Position numbers and translations under genes: made by a program. From contig OX326959.1 in the NCBI GenBank assembly GCA_946800325.1, positions 45,507,566 through 45,571,565 of the forward strand: a DNA stretch of 64,000 bases. Direction: 5' to 3'. The notes beneath the pieces were generated by a model. It searched no databases, was not told the DNA's origin, and worked only from the letters and a program-made list of their open reading frames with translations. Below are positions 26,356 through 38,973 of the stretch, one piece after another. Position 1 is the stretch's first letter, and every line of letters starts with the position of its first letter. This stretch comes from Luzula sylvatica (taxonomy: Eukaryota > Streptophyta > Magnoliopsida > Poales > Juncaceae).

Positions 26356-27376
26356 TTTTTTAGAAAAAATGATAATTGATATTTTTGAAGGTGTTAGACT
26401 TCAGTTTTTGATTTTTTGCAAAAAATTGGAAAAATTGAAATTTGTATGTGTTACTCTTCAATCACGGAATGTTTTGAGAAAATCATGAAAAATGAAGTAG
26501 TTTGCTCATTTTAGAGAACTATTTTGGTCTTTTTTAGAAAAAATGATAATTGATATTTTTTAAGGTGTTAGACTTCAGTTTTTTGATTTTATGCAAAAAA
26601 TTGGAAAAATTGAAATTTGTATGTGTTAGTCTTCAATACCGGAGTTTTTTGAGAAAGACATGAAAAATGAAGTATTTTGTTCATTCTAGTGAACTATTTT
26701 GGTCTTTTTTAGAAAAAATGATAATTGATATTTTTTAAGGTGTTAGACTTCAGTTTTTGATTTTTTGAAAAAAATTGGAAAAAGTGAAATTTGTATGTGT
26801 TAGTCTTCAATCACGGAATTTTTTGAGAAAAACATGAAAAATGAAGTATTTTTCTCATTTTAGAGAACTATTTTGGTCTTTTTCAGAAAAAATGATAATT
26901 GATATTTTTGAAGGTGTTAGAATTCAGTTTTTGATTTTTTTGCAAAAAATTGGAAAAATTGAAATTTGTATGTGTTACTTTTCAATCACGGAATGTTTTG
27001 AGCAAATCATGAAAAATGAAGTAGTTTGCTCATTTTAGAGAACTATTTTGGTCTTTTTTAGAAAAAATGATAATTGATATTTTTTAAGGTGTTAGACTTC
27101 AGTTTTTGATTTTATGCAAAAAATTGGAAAAATTGAAATTTGTATGTGTTAGTCTTCAATACCGAAGTTTTTTGAGAAAAACATGAAAAATGAAGTATTT
27201 TGCTCATTCTAGTGAACTATTTTGGTCTTTTTTAGAAAAAATCATAATTGATATTTTTTAAGGTGTTAGACTTCAGTTTTTGATTTTTTGCAAAAAAATG
27301 GAAAAATAGAAATTTGTATGTGTTAGTCTTCAATCACGGAATTTTTTGAGAAAAACATGAAAAATGAAGTATTTTG
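26356..27376 (+). repeat. 6-mer tandem duplication, copy 2
   Basis: It is the second copy of the 6-mer, with private changes GAGAAAGACATG near 26,652 and TACCGAAG near 27,160. The match ends where copy 1 has CATTTTAGAG and this copy has CATTTTGGAG leading into a short unit. Confidence 0.8.
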
Positions 27377-27401
27377 CTCATTTTGGAGAACTATTTTGGT
27401 G

Positions 27402-27414
27402 TTTTTTAGACTTC
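27402..27414 (+). repeat. 34-bp-deletion junction 4 (GGTGT lineage)
   Basis: It lies in copy 1 of the 5,156-bp duplication and is followed by the private GTACGTGTTAG variant. Confidence 0.9.
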
Positions 27415-28584
27415 AGTTTTTGATTTTTTGCAAAAAATTGGAAAAATTGAAATTTGTACGTGTTAGTCTTCAATCACGGAATTTTTTGAGAAAAACATGA
27501 AAAATGAAGTATCTTGCTCATTTTAGAGAACTGTTTTGGTCTTTTTTAGAAAAAATGATAATTGATATTTTTGAAGGTGTTAGACTTCAGTTTTTGATTT
27601 TATGCAAAAAATAAGAAAAATAGAAATTTGTATGTGTTTGTCTTCAATCCCGGAGTTTTTTGAGAAAAACATGAAAAATGAAGTAGTTTGCTCATTTTAG
27701 AGAACTATTTTGGTCTTTTTTAGAAAAATGATAATTGATATTTTTTAAGGTGTCAGACTTCAGTTTTTGATTTTATGCAAAAAATTGGAAAAATTGAAAT
27801 TTGTATGTGTTAGTCTTCAATACCGGAGTTTTTTGAGAAAAACATGAAAAATGAAGTATTTTGCTCATTCTAGTGAACTATTTTGGTCTTTTTTAGAAAA
27901 AATGATAATTGATATTTTTTAAGGTGTTAGACTTCAGTTTTTGATTTTTTGAAAAAAATTGGAAAAAGTGAAATTTGTATGTGTTAGTCTTCAATCACGG
28001 AATTTTTTGAGAAAAACATGAAAAATGAAGTATTTTTCTCATTTTAGAGAACTATTTTGGTCTTTTTTAGAAATAATGATAATTGATATTTTTGAAGGTG
28101 TTAGACTTCAGTTTTTGATTTTTTGCAAAAAATTGGAAAAATTGAAATTTGTATGTGTTACTCTTCAATCACGGAATGTTTTGAGAAAATCATGAAAAAT
28201 GAAGTAGTTTGCTCATTTTAGAGAACTATTTTGGTCTTTTTTAGAAAAAATGATAATTGATATTTTTTAAGGTGTTAGACTTCAGTTTTTGATTTTATGC
28301 AAAAAATTGGAAAAATTGAAATTTGTATGTGTTAGTCTTCAATACCGGAGTTTTTTGAGAAAAACATGAAATATGAAGTATTTTGCTCATTCTAGTGAAC
28401 TATTTTGGTCTTTTTTAGAAAAAATGATAATTGATATTTTTTAAGGTGTTAGACTTCAGTTTTTGATTTTTTGCAAAAAAATGGAAAAATAGAAATTTGT
28501 ATGTGTTAGTCTTCAATCACGGAATTTTTTGAGAAAAACATGAAAAATGAAGTATTTTGCTCATTTTGGAGAACTATTTTGGTG

Positions 28585-28597
28585 TTTTTTAGACTTC
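28585..28597 (+). repeat. 34-bp-deletion junction 5 (GGTGT lineage)
   Basis: It is the second short unit of the 5,156-bp copy 1. Its counterpart in copy 2 was removed by the deletion that made the 82-bp unit at 32,689. Confidence 0.9.
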
Positions 28598-29455
28598 AGT
28601 TTTTGATTTTTTGCAAAAAATTGGAAAAATTGAAATTTGTATGTGTTAGTCTTCAATCACGGAATTTTTTGAGAAAAACATGAAAAATGAAGTATCTTGC
28701 TCATTTTAGAGAACTGTTTTGGTCTTTTTATGAAAAAATGATAATTGATATTTTTGAAGGTGTTAGACTTCAGTTTTTGATTTTATGCAAAAAATAAGAA
28801 AAATAGAAATTTGTATGTGTTAGTCTTCAATCCCGGAGTTTTTTGAGAAAAACATGAAAAATGAAGTATTTTGCTCATTTTAGAGAACTATTTTCGTCTT
28901 TTTTGGAAAAAATGATAATTGATATTTTTGAAGGTGTTAGACTTCATTTTCTAATTTTTTGCAAAAAATTGGAAAAATTGAAATTTGTATGTGTTACTGT
29001 TCAATCACGGAATTTTTTGAGAAAATCATTAAAAATGAAGTATTTTGCTTATTTTAGAGAACTATTTTGATCTTTTTTAGAAAAAATGATAATTGACATT
29101 TTTGAAGGTGTTAGACTTCAGTTTTTTATTTTATGCAAAAAATAGGAAAAATAGAAATGTGTATGTGTTAGTCTTCAATACCGGAGTTTTTCGAGAAAAA
29201 CATGAAAAATGAAGTATTTTGCTCATTTTAGAGAACTACTTTGGTCTTTTTTAGAAAAAATGATAATTGATATTTTTGAAGGTGTTAGACATCAGTTTTT
29301 GATTTTTTGAAAAAAATTGGAAAAATTGAAATTTGTATGTGTTAGTCTTCAATCACGGAATTTTTTGAGAAAAACATGAAAAGTGAAGTATTTTGCTCAT
29401 TTTAGAGAACTATTTTGGTCTTTTTTAGAAAAAATGATAATTGATATTTTTGAAG

Positions 29456-29629
29456 GTGTTAGACTTCAGTTTTTTATTTTTTGCAAAAAATTGGAAAAAT
29501 TGAAATTTGTATGTGTTAGTCTTCAATCCCGGAGTTTTTTGAGAAAAACATGAAAAATGAAGTATTTTGCTCATTTTAGTGAACTATTTTGGTCTTTTTT
29601 AGAAAAAATGATAATTGATATTATTTAAG
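29456..29629 (+). repeat. Representative 174-bp monomer built of three sub-repeats
   Basis: This unit shows the internal structure clearly. Sub-repeat 1 is 29,456-29,512 (57 bp, starts GTGTTAGACTTCA), sub-repeat 2 is 29,513-29,572 (60 bp, starts GTGTTAGTCTTCA) and sub-repeat 3 is 29,573-29,629 (57 bp, starts ATTTTAGTGAACTA). Each then has a T-tract and an A-tract in the same relative place: A-runs start at 29,485, 29,544 and 29,603, exactly 59 bp apart. Sub-repeats 1 and 2 share 12 of 13 bases at their start; sub-repeat 3 is more diverged. The simplest reading is that the monomer arose as a trimer of a roughly 58-bp ancestor. The sub-repeat boundaries are my choice; the phase is arbitrary. 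Confidence 0.75.
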
Positions 29630-32033
29630 GTGTTAGACTTCAGTTTTTGATTTTTTGAAAAAAATTGGAAAAAGTGAAATTTGTATGTGTTAGTCTTCAA
29701 TCACGGAATTTTTTGAGAAAAACATGAAAAATGAAGTATTTTTCTCATTTTAGAGAACTATTTTGGTCTTTTTTAGAAAAAATGATAATTGATATTTTTG
29801 AAGGTGTTAGACTTCAGTTTTTGATTTTTTGCAAAAAATTGGAAAAATTGAAATTTGTATGTGTTACTCTTCAATCACGGAATGTTTTGAGAAAATCATG
29901 AAAAATGAAGTAGTTTGCTCATTTTAGAGAACTATTTTGGCCTTTTTTAGAAAAAATGATAATTGATATTTTTGAAGGTGTTAGACTTCAGTTTTTGATT
30001 TTTTGCAAAAAATTGGAAAAATTGAAATTTGTATGTGTTACTCTTCAATCACGGAATGTTTTGAGAAAATCATGAAAAATGAAGTAGTTTGCTCATTTTA
30101 GAGAACTATTTTGGTCTTTTTTAGAAAAAATAATAATTGATATTTTTTAAGGTGTTAGACTTCAGTTTTTGATTTTATGCAAAAAATTGGAAAAATTGAA
30201 ATTTGTATGTGTTAGTCTTCAATACCGGAGTTTTTTGAGAAAAACATGACAAATGAAGTATTTTGCTCATTCTAGTGAACTATTTTGGTCTTTTTTAGAA
30301 AAAATGATAATTGATATTTTTTAAGGTGTTAGACTTCAGTTTTTTATTTTTTGCAAAAAAATTGGAAAAATTGAAATTTGTATGTGTTAGTCTTCAATCA
30401 AGGAATTTTTTGAGAAAAACATGAAAAATGAAGTATTTTGCTCATTTTAGAGAACTATTTTGGTCTTTTTTAGAAAAAATGATAATTGATATTTTTGAAG
30501 GTGTTAGACTTCAGTTTTTGATTTTTTGCAAAAAATTGGAAAAATTGAAATTTGTATGTGTTACTCTTCAATCACGGAATGTTTTGAGAAAATCATGAAA
30601 AATGAAGTAGTTTGCTCATTTTAGAGAACTATTTTGGTCTTTTTTAGAAAAAATGATAATTGATATTTTTTAAGGTGTTAGACTTCAGTTTTTTGATTTT
30701 ATGCAAAAAATTGGAAAAATTGAAATTTGTATGTGTTAGTCTTCAATACCGGAGTTTTTTGAGAAAAACATGAAAAATGAAGTATTTTGTTCATTCTAGT
30801 GAACTATTTTGGTCTTTTTTAGAAAAAATGATAATTGATATTTTTTAAGGTGTTAGACTTCAGTTTTTGATTTTTTGAAAAAAATTGGAAAAAGTGAAAT
30901 TTGTATGTGTTAGTCTTCAATCACGGAATTTTTTGAGAAAAACATGAAAAATGAAGTATTTTTCTCATTTTAGAGAACTATTTTGGTCTTTTTCAGAAAA
31001 AATGATAATTGATATTTTTGAAGGTGTTAGACTTCAGTTTTTGATTTTTTGCAAAAAATTGGAAAAATTGAAATTTGTATGTGTTACTCTTCAATCACGG
31101 AATGTTTTGAGAAAATCATGAAAAATGAAGTAGTTTGCTCATTTTAGAGAACTATTTTGGTCTTTTTTAGAAAAAATGATAATTGATATTTTTTAAGGTG
31201 TTAGACTTCAGTTTTTGATTTTATGCAAAAAATTGGAAAAATTGAAATTTGTATGTGTTAGTCTTCAATACCGGAGTTTTTTGAGAAAAACATGAAAAAT
31301 GAAGTATTTTGCTCATTCTAGTGAACTATTTTGGTCTTTTTTAGAAAAAATGATAATTGATATTTTTTAAGGTGTTAGACTTCAGTTTTTGATTTTTTGA
31401 AAAAAATTGGAAAGAGTGAAATTTGTATGTGTTAGTCTTCAATCACGGAATTTTTTGAGAAAAACATGAAAAATGAAGTATTTTTCTCATTTTAGAGAAC
31501 TATTTTGGTCTTTTTTAGAAAAAATGATAATTGATATTTTTGAAGGTGTTAGAATTCAGTTTTTGATTTTTTTGCAAAAAATTGGAAAAATTGAAATTTG
31601 TATGTGTTACTCTTCAATCACGGAATGTTTTGAGCAAATCATGAAAAATGAAGTAGTTTGCTCATTTTAGAGAACTATTTTGGTCTTTTTTAGAAAAAAT
31701 GATAATTGATATTTTTTAAGGTGTTAGACTTCAGTTTTTGATTTTATGCAAAAAATTGGAAAAATTGAAATTTGTATGTGTTAGCCTTCAATACCGGAGT
31801 TTTTTGAGAAAAACATGAAAAATGAAGTATTTTGCTCATTCTAGTGAACTATTTTGGTCTTTTTTAGAAAAAATCATAATTGATATTTTTTAAGGTGTTA
31901 GACTTCAGTTTTTGATTTTTTGCAAAAAAATGGAAAAATAGAAATTTGTATGTGTTAGTCTTCAATCACGGAATTTTTTGAGAAAAACATGAAAAATGAA
32001 GTATTTTGCTCATTTTGGAGAACTATTTTGGTG

Positions 32034-32046
32034 TTTTTTAGACTTC
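32034..32046 (+). repeat. 34-bp-deletion junction 6 (GGTGT lineage)
   Basis: It is the counterpart of junction 4 at offset 4,632, followed by GTTCGTGTTAG where junction 4 has GTACGTGTTAG. Confidence 0.9.
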
Positions 32047-32688
32047 AGTTTTTGATTTTTTGCAAAAAATTGGAAAAATTGAAATTTGTTCGTGTTAGTC
32101 TTCAATCACGGAATTTTTTGAGAAAAACATGAAAAATGAAGTATCTTGCTCATTTTAGAGAACTGTTTTGGTCTTTTTTAGAAAAAATCATAATTGATAT
32201 TTTTGAAGGTGTTAGACTTCAGTTTTTGATTTTATGCAAAAAATAAGAAAAATAGAAATTTGTATGTGTTTGTCTTCAATCCCGGAGTTTTTTGAGAAAA
32301 ACATGAAAAATGAAGTAGTTTGCTCATTTTAGAGAACTATTTTGGTCTTTTTTAGAAAAAATGATAATTGATATTTTTTAAGGTGTCAGACTTCAGTTTT
32401 TGATTTTATGCAAAAAATTGGAAAAATTGAAATTTGTATGTGTTAGTCTTCAATACCGGAGTTTTTTGAGAAAAACATGAAAAATGAAGTATTTTGCTCA
32501 TTCTAGTGAACTATTTTGGTCTTTTTTAGAAAAAATGATAATTGATATTTTTTAAGGTGTTAGACTTCAGTTTTTGATTTTTTGAAAAAAATTGGAAAAA
32601 GAGAAATTTGTATGTGTTAGTCTTCAATCACGGAATTTTTTGAGAAAAACATGAAAAATGAAGTATTTTTCTCATTTTAGAGAACTAT

Positions 32689-32770
32689 TTTGGTCTTTTT
32701 TAAGGTGTTAGACTTCAGTTTTTGAGAAAAACATGAAAAATGAAGTATCTTGCTCATTTTAGAGAACTGT
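32689..32770 (+). repeat. Doubly deleted satellite unit, about 82 bp
   Basis: Compared with a normal unit it lacks 26 bp, joining CTTTTTTA directly to AGGTGTTAG at about 32,702. It also lacks 66 bp, joining CAGTTTTTGA to GAAAAACATG at about 32,725. Both breakpoints sit in short identities: TTTTTTA for the first and TTTTTGA for the second. These are the T-tracts that occur once in each 58-bp sub-repeat. Larger losses of whole monomers may have happened in the same events. It is the most abnormal unit in the window. Confidence 0.8.
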
Positions 32771-34169
32771 TTTGGTCTTTTTATGAAAAAATGATAATTG
32801 ATATTTTTGAAGGTGTTAGACTTCAGTTTTTGATTTTATGCAAAAAATAAGAAAAATAGAAATTTGTATGTGTTAGTCTTCAATCCCGGAGTTTTTTGAG
32901 AAAAACATGACAAATGAAGTATTTTGCTCATTTTAGAGAACTATTTTCGTCTTTTTTGGAAAAAATGATAATTGATATTTTTGAAGGTGTTAGACTTCAT
33001 TTTCTAATTTTTTGCAAAAAATTGGAAAAATTGAAATTTGTATGTGTTACTGTTCAATCACGGAATTTTTTGAGAAAATCATTAAAAATGAAGTATTTTG
33101 CTTATTTTAGAGAACTATTTTGATCTTTTTTAGAAAAAATGATAATTGACATTTTTGAAGGTGTTAGACTTCAGTTTTTTATTTTATGCAAAAAATAGGA
33201 AAAATAGAAATGTGTATGTGTTAGTCTTCAATCCCGGAGTTTTTCGAGAAAAACATGAAAAATGAAGTATTTTGCTCATTTTAGAGAACTACTTTGGTCT
33301 TTTTTAGAAAAAATGATAATTGATATTTTTGAAGGTGTTAGACATCAGTTTTTGATTTTTTGAAAAAAATTGGAAAAATTGAAATTTGTATGTGTTAGTC
33401 TTCAATCACGGAATTTTTTGAGAAAAACATGAAAAGTGAAGTATTTTGCTCATTTTAGAGAACTATTTTGGTCTTTTTTAGAAAAAATGATAATTGATAT
33501 TTTTGAAGGTGTTAGACTTCAGTTTTTTATTTTTTGCAAAAAATTGGAAAAATTGAAATTTGTATGTGTTAGTCTTCAATCACGGAATTTTTTGAGAAAA
33601 ACATGAAAAATGAAGTATTTTTCTCATTTTAGAGAACTATTTTGGTCTTTTTTAGAAAAAATGATAATTGATATTTTTGAAGGTGTTAGACTTCAGTTTT
33701 TGATTTTTTGCAAAAAATTGGAAAAATTGAAATTTGTATGTGTTACTCTTCAATCACGGAATGTTTTGAGAAAATCATGAAAAATGAAGTAGTTTGCTCA
33801 TTTTAGAGAACTATTTTGGTCTTTTTTAGAAAAAATGATAATTGATATTTTTTAAGGTGTTAGACTTCAGTTTTTGATTTTATGCAAAAAATTGGAAAAA
33901 TTGAAATTTGTATGTGTTAGTCTTCAATACCGGAGTTTTTTGAGAAAAACATGAAAAATGAAGTATTTTGCTCATTCTAGTGAACTATTTTGGTCTCTTT
34001 TACAAAAAATGATAATTGATATTTTTTAAGGTGTTAGACTTCAGTTTTTGATTTTTTGCAAAAAAATGGAAAAATAGAAATTTGTATGTGTTAGTCTTCA
34101 ATCACGGAATTTTTTGAGAAAAACATGAAAAATGAAGTATTTTGCTCATTTTGGAGAACTATTTTGGTG

Positions 34170-34182
34170 TTTTTTAGACTTC
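34170..34182 (+). repeat. 34-bp-deletion junction 7 (GGTGT lineage)
   Basis: It is distinguished by TTCCGTTTTTG after the junction. It lies in copy 1 of the 8,772-bp duplication. Confidence 0.9.
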
Positions 34183-37100
34183 CGTTTTTGATTTTTTGCA
34201 AAAAATTGGAAAAATTGAAATTTGTATGTGTTAGTCTTCAATCACGGAATTTTTTGAGAAAAACATGAAAAATGAAGTATCTTGCTCATTTTACAGAACT
34301 GTTTTGGTCTTTTTTAGAAAAAATGATAATTGATATTTTTGAAGGTGTTAGACTTCAGTTTTTGATTTTATGCAAAAAATAAGAAAAATAGAAATTTGTA
34401 TGTGTTAGTCTTCAATCCCGGAGTTTTTTGAGAAAAACATGAAAAATGAAGTATTTTGCTCATTTTAGAGAACTATTTTCGTCTTTTTTGGAAAAAATGA
34501 TAATTGATATTTTTGAAGATGTTAGACTTCATTTTCTAATTTTTTGCAAAAAATTGGAAAAATTGAAATTTGTATGTGTTACTGTTCAATCACGGAATTT
34601 TTTGAGAAAATCATTAAAAATGAAGTATTTTGCTTATTTTAGAGAACTATTTTGATATTTTTTAGAAAAAATTATAATTGATATTTTTGAAGGTGTTAGA
34701 CTTCAGTTTTTTATTTTGTGCAAAAAATAGGAAAAATAGAAATGTGTATGTGTTAGTCTTCAATCCCAGAGTTTTTCGAGAAAAACATGAAAAATGAAGT
34801 ATTTTGCTCATTTTAGAGAACTACTTTGGTCTTTTTTAGAAAAAATGATAATTGATATTTTTGAAGGTGTTACACTTCAGTTTTTGATTTTTTGAAAAAA
34901 ATTGGAAAAATTGAAATTTGTATGTGTTAGTCTTCAATCACGGAATTTTTTGAGAAAAACATGAAAAGTGAAGTATTTTGCTCATTTTAGAGAACTATTT
35001 TGGTCTTTTTTAGAAAAAATTATAATCGATATTTTTGAAGGTGTTAGACTTCAGTTTTTTATTTTATGCAAAAAATAAGAAAAATAGAAATGTGTATGTG
35101 TTAGTCTTCAATCCCGGAGTTTTTCGAGAAAAACATGAAAAATGAAGTATTTTGCTCATTTTAGAGAACTACTTTGGTCTTTTTTAGAAAAAATGATAAT
35201 TGATATTTTTGAAGGTGTTAGACTTCAGTTTTTTATTTTTTGCTAAAAATTGGAAAAATTGAAATTTGTATGTGTTAGTCTTCAATCACGGAATTTTTTG
35301 AGAAAAACATGAAAAGTGAAGTATTTTGCTCATTTTAGAGAACTATTTTGGTCTTTTTTAGAAAAAATGATAATTGATATTTTTGAAGGTGTTAGACTTC
35401 AGTTTTTTATTTTTTGCAAAAAATTGGAAAAATTGAAATTTGTATGTGTTACTCTTCAATCACGGAATGTTTTGAGAAAATCATGAAAAATGAAGTAGTT
35501 TGCTCATTTTAGAGAACTATTTTGGTCTTTTTTAGAAAAAATGATAATTGATATTTTTTAAGGTGTTAGATTTCAGTTTTTGATTTTATGCAAAAAATAG
35601 GAAAAATATAAATTTGTATGTGTTAGTCTTCAATCCCGGAGTTTTTCGAGAAAAACATGAAAAATGAAGTATTTTGCTCATTTTAGAGAACTATTTTGGT
35701 CTCTTTTACAAAAAATGATAATTGATATTTTTGAAGGTGTTAAACTTCAGTTTTTTATTTTTTGCAAATACTTGGAAAAATTGAAATTTGTATGTGTTAG
35801 TCTTCAATCACGGAATTTTTTGAGAAAATCTTGAAAAATGAAGTATTTTGCTCATTTTAGAGAACTATTTTGTTCTTTTTTAGAAAAAATGATAATTGAT
35901 ATTTTTTAAGGTGTTAGACTTCAGTTTTTGATTTTTTGCAAAAAATTGGAAAAATTGAAATTTGTATGTGTTAGTCTTCAATCCCGGAGTTTTTTGAGAA
36001 AAACATGAAAAATGAAGTATTTTGCTCATTTTAGAGAACTATTTTGGTCTTTTTTAGAAAAAATGATAATTGATATTTTTGAAGGTGTTAGACTTCATTT
36101 TTTGATTTTTTGCAAAAAATTGGAAAAATTGAAATTTGTATGTGTTACTCTTCAATCACGGAATTTTTTGAGAAAATCATGAAAAATGAAGTATTTTGCT
36201 TATTTTAGAGAACTATTTTGATCTTTTTTAGAAAAAATGATAATTGATATTTTTGAAGGTGTTAGACTTCAGTTTTTCATTTTATGCAAAAAATAGGAAA
36301 AATAGAAATTTGTATGTGTTAGTCTTCAATCCCGGAGTTTTTTGAGAAAAAAATGAAAAATGAAGTATTTTGGTCATTTTAGTGAACTATTTTGGTCTTT
36401 TTTCGAAAAAATTATAATTGATATTTTTTAAGGTGTTAGACTTCAGTTTTTGATTTTTTGCAAAAAATTGGAAAAATTGAAATTTGTTTGTTTTAGTCTT
36501 CAATCACGGATTTTTTTGAGAAAAACATGAAAAGTGAAGTATTTTGCTCATTTTAGAGAACTATTTTGGTCTTTTTTAGAAAAAATGATAATTGATATTT
36601 TTGAAGGTGTGAGACTTCAGTTTTTGATTTTTTGCAAAAAATTGGAAAAATTGAAATTTGTATGTGTTAGTCTTCAATCCCGGAGTTTTTTGAGAAAAAC
36701 ATGAAAAATGAAGTATTTTTCTCATTTTAGTGAACTATTTTGGTCTTTTTTAGAAAAAATGATAATTCATATTTTTTAAGGTGTTACTCTTCAGTTCTTG
36801 ATTTTATGCAAAAAATAGGAAAAATAGAAATTTGTATGTGTTAGTCCTCAATCCCGGAGTTTTTCGAGAAAAACATGGAAAATGAAGTATTTTGCTCATT
36901 TTAGAGAACTATTTTGGTCTCTTTTACAAAAAATGATAATTGATATTTTTGAAGGTGTTGAACTTCAGTTTTTTATTTTTTGCAAAAAATTGGAAAAATT
37001 GAAATTTGTATGTGTTAGTCTTCAATCACGGAATTTTTTGAGAAAATCTTGAAAAATGAAGTATTTTGCTCATTTTAGAGAACTATTTTGGTCTTTTTTA

Positions 37101-37441
37101 GAAAAAATGATAATTGATATTTTTGAAGGTGTTAGACTTCAGTTTTTGATTTTTTGCAAAAAATTGGAAAAATTGAAATTTGTGTGTGTTAGTCTTCAAT
37201 CCCGGAGTTTTTTGAGAAAAACATGAAAAATGAAGTATTTTGCTCATTTTAGTGAACTATTTTGGTCTTTTTTAGAAAAAAATATAATTGATATTTTTTA
37301 AGGTGTTAGACTTCAATTTTTGATTTTTTGCAAAAAAATGGAAAAATTGAAATTTGTATGTGTTAGTCTTCAATGACGGAATTTTTTGAGAAAAACATGA
37401 AAAATGAAGTATTTTGCTCATTTTAGTGAACTATTTTGGTC

Positions 37442-37454
37442 TTTTTTAGACTTC
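37442..37454 (+). repeat. 34-bp-deletion junction 8 (GGTC lineage)
   Basis: It has the same breakpoint on a different background: upstream CATTTTAGTGAAC and GGTCTTTTTTAG, downstream CAGTTTTTTATTTT. Confidence 0.9.
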
Positions 37455-37519
37455 AGTTTTTTATTTTTTGCAAAAAATTGGAAAAATTGAAATTTGTATG
37501 TGTTAGTCTTCAATCACGG

Positions 37520-37864
37520 AATTTTTTGAGAAAATCATGAAAAATGAAGTATCTTGCTCATTTTAGAGAACTGTTTTGGTCTTTTTTAGAAAAAATGATA
37601 ATTGATATTTTTGAAGGTGTTAGACTTCAGTTTTTGATTTTATGCAAAAAATAGCAAAAATAGAAATTTGTATGTGTTAGTCTTCAATCACGGAATTTTT
37701 TGAGAAAATCATGAAAAATGAAGTATCTTGCTCATTTTAGAGAACTGTTTTGGTCTTTTTTAGAAAAAATGATAATTGATATTTTTGAAGGTGTTAGACT
37801 TCAGTTTTTGATTTTATGCAAAAAATAGCAAAAATAGAAATTTGTATGTGTTAGTCTTCAATCC
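37520..37864 (+). repeat. Two adjacent copies of one GTATCTTGC monomer
   Basis: The TCATG / GTATCTTGC / GAACTGTTTTGG / AATAGCAAAAATAG monomer occurs twice in succession, 174 bp apart (GTATCTTGC near 37,549 and 37,723). This is a one-unit duplication that is also carried in the second 8,772-bp copy (near 46,321 and 46,495), so it predates that duplication. Confidence 0.85.
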
Positions 37865-38973
37865 CGGAGTTTTTTGAGAAAAACATGAAAAATGAAGTAT
37901 TTTGCTCATTTTAGAGAACTATTTTGGTCTTTTTTAGAAAAAATGATAATTGATATTTTTGAAGGTGTTAGACTTCATTTTTTGATTTTTTGCAAAAAAT
38001 TGGAAAAATTGAAATTTGTATGTGTTAGTCTTCAATCCCGGAGTTTTTTGAGAAAAACATGAAAAATGAAGTATTTTGCTCATTTTAGTGAACTATTTTA
38101 GTCTTTTTTAGAAAAAATGATAATTGATATTATTTAAGGTGTTAGACTTCAGTTTTTGATTTTTTGAAAAAAATTGGAAAAAGAGAAATTTGTATGTGTT
38201 AGTCTTCAATCACGGAATTTTTTGAGAAAAACATGAAAAATGAAGTATTTTTCTCATTTTAGAGAACTATTTTGGTCTTTTTTAGAAAAAATGATAATTG
38301 ATATTTTTTAAGGTGTTAGACTTCAGTTTTTGATTTTATGCAAAAAATAGGAAAAATGGAAATTTGTATGTGTTAGTCTTCAATCCCGGAGTTTTTTGAG
38401 AAAATCATGAAAAATGAAGTAGTTTGCTCATTTTAGAGAACTATTTTGGTCTTTTTTAGAAAAAATGATAATTGATATTTTTGAAGGTGTTAGATTTCAG
38501 TTTTTGATTTTATGCAAAAAATAGGAAAAATAGAAATTTGTATGTGTTAGTCTTCAATCCAAGAGTTTTTCGAGAAAAACATGAAAAATGAAGTATTTTG
38601 CTCATTTTAGAGAACTATTTTTGTCTCTTTTACAAAAAATGATAATTGATATTTTTGAAGGTGTTAAACTTCAGTTTTTTATTTTTTGCAAAAAATTGGA
38701 AAAATTGAAATTTGTATGTGTTAGTCTTCAATCACGGAATTTTTTGAGAAAATCTTGAAAAATGAAGTATTTTGCTCATTTTAGAGAACTATTATGTTCT
38801 TTTTTAGAAAAAATGATAATTGATATTTTTGAAGGTGTTAGACTTCAGTTTTTGATTTTTTGCAAAAAAATGGAAAAATTGAAATTTGTATGTGTTAGTC
38901 TTCAATCCCGGAGTTTTTTGAGAAAAACATGAAAAATGAAGTATTTTGCTCATTTTAGAGAACTATTTTGGTC

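Larger units (their letters stand above)
24812..29967 (+). repeat. 5,156-bp duplication, copy 1 (complete)
   Basis: Markers recur downstream at offsets that fall in two steps. Offset 5,156 applies at 24,812-25,873 (ACATGACAAATG at 25,089 and 30,245). Offset 4,632 applies at 26,590-28,060 (the CGTGTTAG unit at 27,459 and 32,091). Offset 4,053 applies at 28,672-29,520 (the 69-codon unit at 28,861 and 32,914). A single tandem duplication followed by two deletions in the second copy explains all three offsets. Within this copy, 25,310-26,330 is tandemly duplicated as 26,356-27,376 (offset 1,046, six monomers plus 2 bp). Confidence 0.75.
29968..33573 (+). repeat. 5,156-bp duplication, copy 2 (two internal losses)
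   Basis: It is colinear with 24,812-29,520 but about 1.1 kb shorter. The first loss, between 31,029 and 31,222, is 524 bp (three monomers plus 2 bp), which is an in-register exchange. The second, between 32,692 and 32,725, is 579 bp, is not a multiple of 174, and leaves the abnormal 82-bp unit described separately. Confidence 0.7.
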
